A stretch of 64,000 nt of DNA from Pholiota molesta. Lineage: Eukaryota > Basidiomycota > Agaricomycetes > Agaricales > Strophariaceae. This document shows, piece after piece, positions 25,001-37,999 of the stretch (its first letter is position 1; each line of letters opens with the position of its first letter). Below the pieces are notes generated by a model. That model made no database searches. It worked only from the letters and a program-made list of their open reading frames with translations, and was not told the DNA's origin. The stretch is from positions 1 through 64,000 of the forward strand of contig JACGCK010000103.1 of assembly GCA_014925825.1 (NCBI GenBank), given 5' to 3'. A program made the position numbers and the translations under genes.

Positions 25001-28000
25001 GGTGGCCAATTCTGCTGGACGTCCCAGCTGAATGCAGAAGAAGGCAAAGGAAGGAAAAGAAGCAGCCTGAATAGCGCTGCACCGTCATAGCCTTGGTGTG
25101 CACTTGCGATCCCGGAGCGACGTTGGTAAGTGGGTGAATATGGACCAGGCCAATCGGGGATGGACAAGCCATCTGTGACCCGGATAGGCAGAAGAACGAA
25201 AGAAAGAAGCTGCTGCCCCCCATCGCGCGGAAGCCATCTGCACGCGATGACGGATCATGTGCGAAAGACAGCGCCAGGGCGTTTTTTGAGTGACGACGTG
25301 CAGTTACGTCGTGCGATGCGCACCGCCGATTACAGGCGCCACCGCACGACGGAACCTAGAATCTTCGACGACTGTCTTGTGGCACCCAGCGCCGTATTAG
25401 AGTCGCCACCCGTCGATGCCTTCCGAGCTGCGATAAGAAGCCACGGGTGGAACTAGGGGCTATGTAGGGAGAAACGCAGTGCACAGGACGGATAGGCGTA
25501 TACGGCCATCGAGATACCTATCGCCTATGAATAGGAGCGCTATTACTGTCGCTGGCGATGATGGGGGTGATAGAACATCACCGAGCCTTCTCTGGGGAAG
25601 CCATTGATCCATAAGGATCACTGGGTCATGATGCTGCTGATGACGAACCATTGCATACGAGCTGGATGGCAGAAAAGAAACACTGGGGAAGAAAGTAAAT
25701 TTTATGTATTTTATCGAAGGGGGCCCAGCCCTTCGAAATCAATTAATTATGCGCGATTTTCAGATGGAAGCGCGAGGAGTGCGGTCGCAGTGTAAGTATA
25801 CTTACAGCGGGGCCGCGAATACATTCGACCAGACCTACGAAGCACAGCGTGAAAGGTGCTGAAGGAAGCTCCGAGGAGCCTACTTGATTATGTATTAAGC
25901 AAGCCTGCAGCAGCCTCCATCCAGCGAGGGAGGAAGGCAGGATATGGGCCACGAACCGGAACGGCGGCGCGGGTGAGGGTAGATGAAGAACCACGCCATG
26001 GACTATTTACCCATGCACACCACTGCCAAGCTGGTTCGCATCCCTTTCCTGTCTCACTCGCCGCCCGGGGCCCCGGGGACGGCGCTCGCTGGCCACCGAC
26101 CCCCATCGAGAGCGGATTCGAGATCAAATTTCTGGCGCGCGCGATGACATTGTGGGCATGCAGGGCATGCCCTTTCTGATGCGTAGTGCGTCACTTCTGT
26201 TCGCTTACTTGGAATGAAGCGGGAGATCTGGGAAAAAAGCGCCTTTGACCAGGATGCGCGCGCGCGAGGTAAGTTAAGGTAATCCTAATGATTCAGTGCT
26301 GCGCATGCGCATGAGATGCAGCCGCGATTGTCTTGGATAGTGCCCTGGCCGGGAGAAGGCGTCTTTGTATTCATTCGTATGCTCGCTGTACGTATACCAA
26401 CCTTGTCGACGAGGAGGGCCGCGGGTATACGCCAGGTGTTCGTATCAGGGTATTATTAGCGAGAAGGTACTGAGAAGTCATGGGAATCGGCCGGCATGTG
26501 TAGTTGATTGAGGAGCGGTGGATATTGGTTTGTGTGTAGAAAATGGATAGAGGCAGAATGTACTGTTTTTAATCAAGCCACAAAGATGGAGAGACGTCTC
26601 AAGCGCCTAGTAGATTATTTCAGAGAGGCATTTTCTTGCTAGTAGCTGCACCTGCGCCGCGGTCGTCGCCACTCCCCAAGGAGAGGTATACATCTAATTC
26701 TTTACAACCGGAGAAATACATCCAAAACGTGCCTGAAATTTCCCCAGTGTATGCAAAAGGCAACGGCGCAGAATAGAACAAAAAAACCGTCTTCCAGCCC
26801 GCATGCTTGCCGCATTTCAGAGCATCCGGCAGTACGACGGTGTACGTAGCGCAGAGACAGAACTTAAAAATGCAATTGAGATCCCCATGTGCAGCCACAC
26901 GCCGTATTGTGTAATTTTCCGGCTCGTTTTCCCAGGTTGAGGCAGATCTCCAACGGAGGCGAGAAAGACCCAGTGACGGTATACTATCTATTGTGTATTG
27001 CGACAGAAGTATGAGTGGAAGCGATACATGGAACGCAACGAACCGTTCTGATGGCACCACGATTGGAGTGCGTCATATTTTGACATGTCAGAGCCTATAT
27101 CGTGGGTGATATGACCTCCCAAGGCACACCGTGAGGTATTTTCTTGCGATTCTAGTACATATGTGTAGGCAGATTCTCTAGTTAGACTGAAGTTAAAATT
27201 TAGAGATAAATGTCACTTGAACTTGATGTCTGTACTATGAACAAACTCCCAGTAAGAACGTCCCATTGTTTCTTTGAATTGTATTTCGACCGTAAATACA
27301 GCCAGAAAATTAACCTTTTAGAGGTAAACTACGGCCATCAAGATCCCTGGAATTCTGAGCGCCCGAAAGCCCCCAGAGTTTATTCTCCCATGGCAAATTC
27401 TGAATGTCCAGTTTCTTCTTCTTTGACTTGAATTTCGGCGGCAAATTCGGCGGCCAATTTAACTTTTTGAAGTAAAATGAATATAACGAGAATCTTCGAC
27501 ATCGAGTGTACTGAGCGGGTATCGCTAATATTTTTTACACGAAAACGTCGGAAGCAGCAGCGATAGCTGTTCAAAATGCACTGGTTTAATTCCTGACGGC
27601 GAAATAGAAATGGACTGTCACAGGAGTTAGGAGTCAGCTTGGGCATTTACCTCGTCCTGGAACGAAACGCTTCGACAGAGTTGAAACTTGAATGTTTATT
27701 GCGAGGCCGGGCTGCAGCTTATTCAACATGTCTCCTCTTGAGTCATAGTGAAGTTTTACTGTTCAGAGCTTCAAAATAGACAAGGTAAGAATCGTGGGCA
27801 GTCCCAGAAGAATACAGAAGTTGAAAACGGCATAATGGTCGATTTTAACAACAGGAACCGTTCTCCTGCATGTACGTATAAGTACTACTGTCAATTGATG
27901 GGAAAAAATCTATCTCTGTCGCGCGCGGCTGGCTCTGCTCTAATGCGAATGCGAGCTCGTCGCGCCGAAACGTCCTCTGGTGTCGAGGTGTCTGGGAAGG

Positions 28001-29531
28001 TACATAGTGCTCATAAAAATTGGAATTATTGCCAGAGGTCTTGTCTGTTTCATGCGAAAACAACTTGGAAATAGTACGCAGAACAGGCACCACGACGCCG
28101 TGGGAAACAGCCGTGATCCCTGTTTGAGATGCATTTGTTCCAGACAGAATAGAAATGGCTTGTAATAGGGTACTCTGGCGCAGACTCATGTTTGGCTTAA
28201 ATAGTATAGTGCACATAACGACCGGCCGGCGGTTAACCTTTTTAAAATAAAACGAATAAAGCGAGAAGTATATAAAATTGCTGCAGAAACAAACTTCCCT
28301 GGCCATCAGAACATGTTCACACGCTGTGAATTGGTCTTCCAAAACTTTCGACGGTGAGTTTGGCAGAGGAAACATTTGTGAAATCTATTCGAAATGCATT
28401 GGTTCCAGACGAAATAGAGATGGGTTGCAACAGGGGGTTCCTAACATCGAAATTTTATACTGAGCCGAGTTCCTTGTCTATAGTAAACCATACGGGATTG
28501 ACCGTACAAACGGACGATGCATCAACGACAATGGGTGTCCATGTTTGGTCCATTGCCGCAGACTCATATTTCTGAGCATTTACCTCGCCCTGGACCGAAA
28601 CGGTGCCATATTAAGGCTCTCAGCATTGAAACTTGAACGTTTACCGCGAGGCCGGGTTACAGCTTATTAAACACGTCTCCTCTGAGTCATAGATAAAATT
28701 TCACTGTTCAGAGCTCCGAAATAGACAAGGTAAGGATCGTGCGTAGCTCTCCAGAACTGAAAACAGCATAATGGTCAATCTTAGTAACAGAAAACCGTTC
28801 TTCTGCAGGTACGTACTGTTGAATGATGGGAAAAAAATCTATCTCTGTCGCGGCTGGTTCTGCTCTATCGCGACCTCGTCGCGCCGAAACTTCCTCTGGG
28901 TGTCGAGGTGTCTGCGATTAGAAGTTTGCGCTCAGACCCGTGGTGGAGCTGTCGCATGTCGGTGTATGTCTCTCCCTGCTCGCCTCCCCCCCTGGACCTA
29001 CGCGGCCTAATATGATGGTGTCTGTCTATTTATAGGCAGCGATTTGGCCGCTGGGCGCGAATAACGTGAGTGCTGAGCTATACTTGCGGCTGGGCGGGGG
29101 TGGTGTGACGCGGAGGCGGTGTCGGACGGGGCGAGGTATGTGCTAACGGCGCCACGAGAGGTAGAAGAGGCGGTGGGACGGCGGACGCGCATGGGAGATG
29201 CCGAGATGGGAACTTGCCTGAGGCGGCTCTGCGGTTCTCGAGGACAAGGCGATTTTGAGCTGGATGGTAGGTATCTATGTAGTGTGATGGTATGTGGAAC
29301 AGAAAAAGTTGAGATCTGCGAACGATGGTGATTTTCGGGCACAGCGCCCAAGTATTAAGATTGGGTTTTGATTGTGATGGCTATACTGGGCAGCAGTGCT
29401 GCGCCAGGACGGTGGTTCGGTGGTTCGGTTCGCGCGATCTGAGATGTGATCCGGTGCGGAGTGCGAATCGGAGCGTGAAAAAAAGCAGGAGTGGGTTGTT
29501 TGTGCTGGTGATGGGGTTGATCCTAACATCG
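22014..29531. other. Gene-poor stretch
   Basis: About 7.5 kb without a supportable gene. Minus-strand frames at 22618-22881, 22866-23582 and 26620-27060 are open for 80-150 codons but lack domains; the last begins with GTG. The interval 27.4-28.9 kb holds decayed duplicated modules (listed separately). The final 0.6 kb is the likely promoter and 5' UTR of the GATA gene. Confidence 0.5.
27440..28920. repeat. Diverged duplicated modules, copies A and B plus a partial third
   Basis: Copy A spans about 27440-27990 and copy B about 28225-28920, in direct orientation. Shared blocks include GGCGGYYAAYYTTTTT..AAAT-AACGAAT, TTTACCTCG.CCTGGA.CGAAACG, GCGAGGCCGGG, TAGACAAGGTAAG.ATCGTG and ATCTATCTCTGTCGCG. 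A third block near 28125-28220 repeats the element GTTCCAGACAGAATAGAAATGG and GCAGACTCAT. Coding potential is best on the minus strand: 28375-27845 is open for 176 codons, with sequence such as STLLQAISILSGTNASQTG, and its counterpart in copy B is interrupted. I infer decayed copies of one unidentified gene. Confidence 0.6.
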
Positions 29532-31187
29532 ATGGGCATGGGGTGAGTGATGTGTTCTGGATAAATAGGACCTGGCTGATCAGACTGCAGGGACTCTCCA
29601 CGCGCAGACGCCGAGCGCAGACTCAACGTCATCGACCCCGCCCTCGACCAGGACAACCACCAGCACATGTCCCTCCGCGTGCACATGTCGTCCCCGTTCG
29701 TCTCTCCCGCTCCCTACCTCTCCCGCCAAGTTAACGAGCCCCCATTCGACAGCCGCCGCTTTGACCGTTCCCCGCCTCCCGCCCCGCCCCCCATTGCCAC
29801 CCTCGCACAGCCAGACCACTCCCCCTCGCCCTCAGTGGTTTCCCAGGACCGCTCCTCCAACTCCACCCCCCACATCCGCCGCACGCCGCCGATGCCCCCG
29901 CCACCCAATGTCTACTACCACCCGCACGACGCCCAGATGATGGCATCATCCGCCCCGCGTCAATCAGCCCACTTCAGCTCGCGCCAGGAGCCGCTCAACG
30001 CGCACGCCTACGCCATGTACGCCGCGCCCCCGCCGCACGCCTTCGACCCGCAGCGCTACGACCCGCACCCCCACCACGCGCAGCACGAGCGCCACGCGTA
30101 CCCCGTCCCCTCCGGGCTCGCGGGGCACGGCGGCTTCCCCGTGCAGGGCATGCACGAGCCGTACGGCCGCCAGCAGTACCCCGGCGGCGGCGGCGGCGGC
30201 GGCGGGCCGCCCCCGGTCGCGGTCGTGCACACCGACGACGCGGCGACGAAGCTCACGGACGGGATCCGCCGCCGCTGCTTCAACTGCTGCACCACGGACA
30301 CGAGCACCTGGCGCCGGTCGAATTTGAGCCCGGGCAAAGTCGTACGTCCCCCCCTGCCCCCTGTTCTCTTCTTCTCCGCAGCCCCGCTAACGCCCTTCCC
30401 CTCCGCCGATGTAGCTCTGCAACAAATGCGGCCTCTTCGAGCGCACGCACTCGCGCCCGCGCCCGGACCAGTTCCCGCACAAGCGCGGCCCGCTCGCCGC
30501 GTCCACTTTACGCGGGCGCACCCCGCCCGGCCTCTCCACCCACCCCTCCCACCCCTCTTCCCAGCACCCCTCCTCCCACCACCAACAGGGGCCGCAGCAC
30601 AACGGCGGGCACCACCTGCCCCCGATCAGCGTCGGCGGCGCGGGCGGGAGCCACCCGTACCAGTACCACCACTCCGGCATCCCGCCCCTGGGGCAGCACC
30701 CCGATTACCAGGGCCAGCACCCCCAGCAGGGCGCGCACCCGCTCCCGGGCCTCGGGAGCTGGCATAACACGAGCGCGTCGTCGAGCGGGGGGGCGTCGAG
30801 CGCCACCGCCGGTGGGCCCAGTGGGGGGCAGGATGGGAATGCAGGAGGGAATGGGGGTGGGGTGGGGGATCGCATACGGGGAGCAACAGCGCGGCGGGGT
30901 CGGCGCATGGGACGCCGCAGCTGCAGAGCCGGCGCCCGACGATAGAGGCGTCGCCGCGCCTGGCGAGTGCCTCTTCTTCCACCACCGCGCCCTCCTCAAC
31001 CACGACGACGACCACCAGCGCGAGGGCGAGGTACGACGACGGCCTCGCGAGCAACGCCGCCGTCTCAGCGAAGGAGGATGGCGCGAGCCCGCCGCTGGCC
31101 AGAGGAGGAGGCGGCGGCGGCGGGCAGGCGCAGGCGCAGGCGCCGCTGGGGAAGGGCGACGCGGCGACGCCCGAGCGGGATGCTTAG
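29532..31187 (+). CDS. GATA-type zinc-finger transcription factor
   Basis: A nuclear sequence-specific regulator. Exons: 29532-29542, 29591-30341 and 30415-31187. Introns are 48 bp (GTGAGT...CTGCAG) and 73 bp (GTACGT...TGTAG). The first exon gives MGMG, joined in frame to DSPRADAERRLNVIDPALD. An in-frame ATG at 29511 is an alternative start. The single finger is CFNC, then TTDTSTWRRSNLSPGKV, then LCNKCGLFERTHSRP. The second intron cuts it exactly after GKV, and the spacing is C-x2-C-x19-C-x2-C, longer than the classical x17-x18 loop. A basic RPDQFPHKRGP tail follows, as in other basidiomycete GATA factors. The N-terminus is Pro/His/Ser-rich and the C-terminus Gly/Ser/Thr-rich. One base must be added in the G runs at 30853-30868 for the frame to reach ATPERDA-stop at 31185-31187; the total is then 512 codons including the stop. 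Very GC-rich. Targets unknown. Confidence 0.8.
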
Positions 31188-34100
31188 AGGGTGCGTGGCC
31201 GCTGCTCTGTGTGTCACCCCTGCCCGCCCGCCCGCCCCAAAAAATACGCACCTGATCGATGGTTCCTCCCTGTATATCCCCGCCCACGTTCGTAATCTTT
31301 ACCTGCTGCTTCTATACGCATTGCTTGCCCTATAAACCCCGCTTATTATTACGCTGCTACTGCTACCTATCTCTCTGCCTAGTTTTATGCTTTAGTACAT
31401 ATACGCCTGACAGCTGAATCGAATCTCTTGTCCTGTTTATCTGTTTATATTGCTGTAGCCCTCTTTCTGTGTTGTGTGATGCTGTTTGTCTGTTGCTGAA
31501 CGAACTGTTTCTTTTTCCCTTTTCTTTTCCTTCCATTTTTTATGTCGATCTCGGTCTAAAGACGGCGCCGCGGTGTGCTGTCTTGCGCGGTATATTCTGC
31601 TTATGTATGTATGCGCCTTCATTTTGCGTGCTTCTGCTTCCGTTTTTTTTCGTTGTTGCTATATTTCAGTTTATCTGTTCGCTGTTGAACGTTTCCCGCA
31701 CCCAATCCATCCTCCCACATTGTTCAGTTTTCGTTGGTCGAGTTCGGCCTTTGCGCAGTAGCTATGTATCTATTTATGTATATATTTATTCGACCTGTCC
31801 TGTCTGTCTATCCGTCTGTCCTTCTTCCTGTCGTCGCCCTGTCTTCCTGTCTGCCTCTGTGACTGTGTAGGCTGTCCCCTCGGGTGCCCACCTATCTATC
31901 TCTGCTATTACGCCTCCATCGACAGACACTCCGAGCGCGATTCCCCTACTGATGCGGCTTCTAATGCCTGCTTCCTGCCCGGTGGCTCCAGCCTCCGCGG
32001 GCGTCCTTCGTTCGTGCATCCATTTAGCGGTGGTGCGATGGTGCGGTGGTTAGGGTGGCCACCAGGGCGTCGTCATCCAGTCCAAGTGGACGCTGTCTGT
32101 CTGTGTCTGCGTCAAGAATGTCTGTGCACATCGGAATAGCTCTGGCGCTCATCAGCCTGACATCATCCTGCGAATTCCGGCGTGATATCGATAATAATGC
32201 CCGTCGAAGTGCACTGCGTCGTTCGTAGTAGCCTGGAACGAACCAATGCTTCACCGCAATCATGTCCGTGCTATCAGTATCAGTATCACAGTACCACCAT
32301 CACCCACATCCCTCGGAGGGGCGATCGCATCATCCATCCGCACTGCTTCTTCTTTCCCTTCTCCTTCTCCTTCTCCGCCCCATCGCAAGTGTCAGTATCA
32401 GTAAACACTGCAGTGCAGTGCCAATGATATGGATGACATCTGTTCGAGGTTAAGATTCAGAAGGCGCGCGCGAGAACCACGATTCATTTCCAAGGCGTTA
32501 GGCCCCCCGTTCAATCATGATGTGAAGGGTGCTGGGGCGGAGAAGGGCTGGGAGAGATAGAAGCGAGGCGCTTATCAGTGCGCATAACGCCAGTGGTGCG
32601 TGTTACAAAGGATTTGTGCGGTGCTTCTGGAGTGTATATTATCGTTGATTTACGGATTGGGGTGGAGTCTTATTGTATTTTTGCGTGGCGGGGCTGGTTT
32701 TTTCTGGTCTGTGATTTATGTTATTTTTTTTGGCGCCGGTCTTCTTCGCCTTAGATCCGCTGTTCGATCGGAGAGAGAAGGATGGCGTAGAAGCGAGGCT
32801 TATCACTGTGCAGACCATCATCAGTTGACCAAGTGCGAGAGCCGATGAATTTTACTTTGCTTCTGTGGCGTATCAATGGATTGGGCACTTGCATTTTCTT
32901 TTTTATTTTCGTTGCGTATTTTTTAGTAGCACTGTCTTGACTTCTTCCTCATCTTCTAGCAGTGATCAGAGGCGCATTTATTAACCGCACCATATTATGG
33001 AGGTTCCAACTCCACGAGCGCGTTTTTACTCTGCCGAGAAAATATATATTCTCGAAAATTTTCTCAAACGACACCGCATGAACCGCCTGCTCATCCGACC
33101 CTCACCTCCGACAGCCAGTCCATCCAATTACATACACACCACACCACGTACTAAGCAGTAGCACTGACTGCGCAGCGCACGGTTCTAGACCCATCTATCC
33201 TCGCACCCAGCGGTAGCGTTCTAATACGTGTCGCGTCGCGGCCGCACTGTACACGTTCCCCTTATCCGCATGACGCAGCACACATTTTTACTCGCAAACC
33301 GCGTCCCCCCGCACTCCATGCACTCCGGCCAGGGGAACGTTTGTGAGCAGATAGGGTAGATACGTACGTAGGTGTGCGGAGCCAGGGTCCGCTAACCACA
33401 AGATAACTAAACAGGCCCTTCCGCGTGCTTTTAGGCCCCACCGGCTCCTAGGAGGTCGGCCTCCGGTGGCACGTTGCGTCAGTCATCACGCCATCCTGCG
33501 ACTTCGCAAGGCGTCGACGCTTCGCGAGTTATGCCTGCTGGCCTGGGTCAGCGTCATTGCCGCACAGAACGCAAACGAGACGCCCATGCCCTGCCCATTC
33601 AGATGTTATGGCCCGCGCGGTGCACGCGCATACAGCATGCCACCCCGCAGCCCGTCCTCCTACCCCGATGCGATTCCCTGCCAAGCGAACGATCCACCAC
33701 GCCCCTGTGTTCGCGGAGTACGTTATCAGACATTATCCCATGATTGAATTTGATCGAAGCAGGCGCGCTCGCTTTGGAATACGCGCAGGTGATGGATCAA
33801 CTGCTGGGGGCTGATAACCGTGCCATCAGTGGGGGCCAGTTGATCCGCCGAGGAGGGGCATAATGGCATTGACCCGAACGCTGTCTGGCGAGGGTCCGGG
33901 TGATGGCAAGGCTTGGTATGGCAGGGATCAGCCATCACGCCCACCGAGCGTGGGAGGCGACGGACGGGGCCGCCCTGGTCCTGTGCGCACGCACGCCTTC
34001 TGTCTTTTCGTATGCTTTTAAAGTTCTGCCACACCTGCGGGGGCTGTAAACATCAGAAAGGCGGTGCGCGTGCACGGGTGGATGGGAGAACGAGGGCATC

Positions 34101-36521
34101 CGGTGCTGGTGGGCTGCGTGCGCGGGGTGTGGCTTTGTTGCTGTTCTGGGAGGTCGCCGCGTATAGACCCCATGCAGCGCGACGCAGCTCGGCGGCGGGC
34201 GGCTCCTCGCCGAGTGGCCTTCCACGGACAGAGCGGGAGTATATATTGTATGTAGGCTGTGGGAACCTGTCATGAGCTCAATTATCATCGGACCGGAAAG
34301 CAATCGAATCCGCGACCGCATGCATGCGTCGTCTACATATACATTTAAATTGCTGGGATGCGCTAGAGGCTAGAGCAGTCTGTACGTTGACCCCGGCATT
34401 AATCGATCGAGTGATAGGGAGAACAATCAGCAGCAGGTCAAGTGAGAGACGGAGCCAAGCTGGTACGGCCAAGGATGCGTCCGAACCAAGTGGGCGAAGT
34501 ACTCGCTATGTACACACCATACAGCACTCTATTCTCTCGGCGCCTGCTTCCTGCACCACATGGCCGGGGCCCAACTATAAAACCTAGTTCTATGCACACC
34601 CCCATCTGATGTGCGTTCTGATGATCAGGTGCCCGCCGCCGCCACCCTTACATGGGTTGCAGAGCGCGATAAGCTTAGCGTTATGCTCTGCATTTTCGAA
34701 GGCGAATACGCGTAGATAGTAAGTACATTGCGTGCTTGAGCTTGTGAGGATTGGCGTCTTACGCAATGCCCAGAAGCATCCTCGTTCGAGCTGAGCTAGC
34801 TCGGTGCGTACTGCGTCTGGCAGGATTTGGCCCGGCCGTTTGATTTTCGACTCTTGAGCTGTCCACGAATGGCGGTTTAGTTCCGGCACCTTTTTTCTCA
34901 ATTGGTAAACAGTGGGTAATTTATATATGCGACTTGATATGACCTGTGATTGCAAGGTTAATTCACCATGGAGTGCAGCGATAGACATGGCGCTACCTTG
35001 ACAGTGTATACCCACATCGCCGCTCATGACACTTTCAATCTGAAGACACAACTTGATCGCATTCCAGAACATTGTTCCGCTACAGCAGCCTAACTATCTC
35101 CAGACATTGATATTCGATCACGGAAAAGGCAGTATTGATATACTGATTCTATCCCAGCGGTTAGCGTAATGCCGCGGTCATCAGGTCGTTAGAGCGTCTC
35201 AGCAGGCCCGTACCTGTTCCTGCTGGGAGTTTTATTCTTTCACAGCTATCGTCATGCCCGAAGCACATGTGTCGGTGACGACAGGCCGAATTCATTCTGC
35301 GCTTGGCATTCCAAGTTGAGTGATTCGGTGAATAGTATACAGCGCAAATTCGAATGTATTTTTGATCGACTGAGCACTCGGAATTGTGGGCATCGCGGTG
35401 ATTCCTGCTTTCATATGCGTGGTGGTACATATTATGACCGCACGTCCCAAAGCAAGGCATGGGTAATCGCAGGGAGTAGCCGTTCACATCGCCCTCTGAA
35501 TCATTTGCCCCGAAATAGACGTGCCACATTCTCCATGCATGAGGAACCGATGTGCCAGCCAGCCGGCCGTGCTCGAGCCCCAATCGGATTGCCCTGTTCC
35601 CTCGTATGAAGTCGGCACGCGGCCGTTGGGAAATATCGCACAAATGAGAAGCGCACTGCGTCGTATGTAATGTAACATGAAGTTGTTATTCATATAGTGA
35701 AGTTATCAATGCATTGGCTAAAAATGCCCCAACTTCGCCAATTGTATTGGCATAACACGATACCCCGATACGTGGATTCGCCTTGATTACCCCGCGCCGC
35801 GGAACGCGATGCCACGAAAACCTTAAACCTGACCCTGGGCCTGCTGATGAGCCACTGTCAGCGGGGTGTGCGCTGGGTGTGCGCGCACCATTCCATTTCC
35901 AACAGTCATGCAGTGCACGTTGATTGGCGCCCGTGATTTCATTTCGATAGTGCTTGCACACGATCTGTCCAATGTCCACTGTGTGCGGGTCCTTGATCAT
36001 CATGTCCACATGCACACCGTGTCAATGATTTAATTTGCGAATAGAAACCCCTTCGAATAAGGTTATCAACCCCTTGGAATTCACCTCTCTTTGCCGGCGC
36101 GCCCCCAATTGGCCTGGCACCGAAAACGTCTGCTTGAAAGGTGCCGGTAGTGCCGTAGACGGCTTTGCGGATGACGAAGACAGATCCAAGAGAGATCGAA
36201 GATGGTGAGCTAGAAATGGTCGTTACAGGCAGTCTTCCTGATAAGCCAACGGGGATTTCAGGGCTTTAAAAACGCGGCAGAGCCGAATATCAACACGCCA
36301 CCATAATTCCATCCTCGACATGAGCCCTTGACGAATGGGAGAAATCAATATATTTCGTAGATAGTATTTCAAACGTTGGATGCATGAACGACAAATTGGA
36401 AGGACAAGACTGCCACTATGAACTTTCTCGAAAATCGACGAGATGAACGAATAGCCCCCAGGAAACACCCAGGTGATATGAACTGAAAGTATCATGAATG
36501 ACAATGCTAGAAATTTGAATA
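31188..36521. other. Gene-poor stretch
   Basis: 31.2-31.9 kb is pyrimidine-rich on the + strand and is probably the 3' UTR and flank of the GATA gene. The rest shows no exon chain. A minus-strand frame at 34590-35072 opens with ATG (160 codons) but matches no motif I know. Other long frames here start with non-ATG codons or have compositions typical of shadows. Confidence 0.45.
34590..35072 (-). CDS. Possible small hypothetical protein
   Basis: An uninterrupted 160-codon frame from ATG at 35072. The sequence starts MFWNAIKLCLQIESVMSGDV and ends with a Gly run followed by HLIIRTHIRWGCA. No signal peptide, membrane segment or domain is visible. It has no supporting neighbours. It could be chance, or a relic of a leucine-rich F-box protein. 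Confidence 0.2.
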   Translation of the reverse strand: MFWNAIKLCLQIESVMSGDVGIHCQGSAMSIAALHGELTLQSQVISSRIYKLPTVYQLRKKVPELNRHSWTAQESKIKRPGQILPDAVRTELAQLERGCFWALRKTPILTSSSTQCTYYLRVFAFENAEHNAKLIALCNPCKGGGGGHLIIRTHIRWGCA

Positions 36522-37900
36522 ATCAAGCCTAAGCATGCGACCAATCGTCGATAATCACGAGATTGGGACCTCATGATTTGTGGCGATGAAAAGTTAAAAT
36601 GCCCGCACAAATAGATATACGTGCGATGCAGGATGTCAAGGAAGGAACAGAAAAACAATGAGCATCATCGCCACCTATACCATGTTACCACAATATCAAG
36701 TCACCGAAACGAATGAACGCGCGGGAAGCAAGAAACAAGAAAGAACAAAAGAAAAAAAAATGGAAAACAGAACTCACTTCGCCTAGACCAGGGACGAATA
36801 GCCAAACACCGTATCCATCTCCCTCATCTCGTTCGCCTCACCAGCAATTCTGCCGTCCATCTCCAAACTCTACCCCCATCCTGAACGTCTTCGCACCGCA
36901 GAGGCTGCATTATGTGCAGCGCTCTTTGCATGAGAAGACGGTATGAGGTGGCCCAGTCTATACTGCGCCTGAGCAAGGACGAGGGAGGGAAGGCCGGCCT
37001 CCGCATGTAGTGACGATGATCGTGATGATCGAGTTCATTGTGTGTTCGCAGGCCACGGTGGGAAGCGCATTCCATGCGAGGACACGAGAGGGAGTAGGCT
37101 TTTCTGTATTGATGAAGGATAAGCAAGGTTGGTCGCACATTACTGGGTTGGCAAGTTACATGCCGATAACATATCCACCTGCCAGTGTAGCACCGGATTG
37201 CGAATGGGTCGCGGCTGCTTTACGAACAAAGCTCGGAATGCTGGAAACGAGATAAAAAAAAAACAGTCCAAGCATAGGCATGCGAACAATCATCGATGAA
37301 TACGGATTGGGAGCTCATAATTCCTGTCGCGATGAAAGACGCCAAAGACAATGAGTATCATCGTCAACTCAAGCACCGAAAAACTAACACCACGAAAAAA
37401 GAATGAAAGACAGAACTCACTGCGCCGTGGACGAGTATCCAACCCCGTATCATCTCCCATCATCTCATTCGCCTCACCACCAGTACTTCTTGCCATCCAT
37501 CATCTACGGAAGAGCCTCCCCGAACTCTACCACCATCGAGCGTCTTCGCATCGCAGAGGCTGCATTACTGCAGCGCACTTTGCATGAGAAGACGGCATGA
37601 CGGTGGCCCGGCCGACGCTGTGCGGGAGCAAGGACGAGGGAGGGAAACGCAGCCGCAGGATGATCGCGTTCACTGGAGTGTTCGGAGGCCGCGCGGGGAA
37701 GCGCATCACACGCGAGAACAGCGACAGGGAGCAGGGTATGTCTATATTAATGAATATTAAGAAAGGTCTGTCGAAAACCAGTGGGATGGATGGCAACTTA
37801 CGCGTCACGACATATGTGCCTGCCAGTGTATCACCGGATCGGGGATGGGCCGCAGGTTGCTTTACGCACAAAGCTCCGAATGCTGGAAGAGGAAGGTGTG
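36522..37900 (+). repeat. Tandem pair of degenerate units of about 0.7 kb
   Basis: Unit 1 runs about 36522-37256 and unit 2 about 37267-37900, head to tail. Both start with CAAGC.TA.GCATGCGA.CAAT, share AGAACTCACT.CGCC, a central block with CGTCTTCGCA.CGCAGAGGCTG and GCATGAGAAGACGG, and an end block with CACCTGCCAGTGTA and ACAAAGCTC.GAATGCTGGAA. The central block can be read as ERLRTAEAALCAAL, so the units may derive from a gene exon, but both are frame-broken. Further members lie at 42.6-44.3 kb. Confidence 0.65.
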
Positions 37901-37999
37901 AGCGGCATCTGAGAAAGGAGGAGGCGAGAGCGTGATTGAGCTCATGCAGATGGGCAGTGCGGCGAAGGCGTCCGAGATTTACTAAGGCTGAAATGGGTA

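Noticed and set aside
26620..27060. Minus-strand 146-codon frame
   Set aside because: Opens with GTG, has no recognisable domain and no exon neighbours.
30508..31287. Minus-strand frame of 259 codons across the GATA gene
   Set aside because: Arg/Pro/Ala-biased shadow of a GC-rich coding region; the GATA finger fixes the + strand.
35161..35643. Minus-strand 160-codon frame
   Set aside because: Starts with TTG and has an amino-acid mix typical of non-coding sequence (high Arg, His, Cys).
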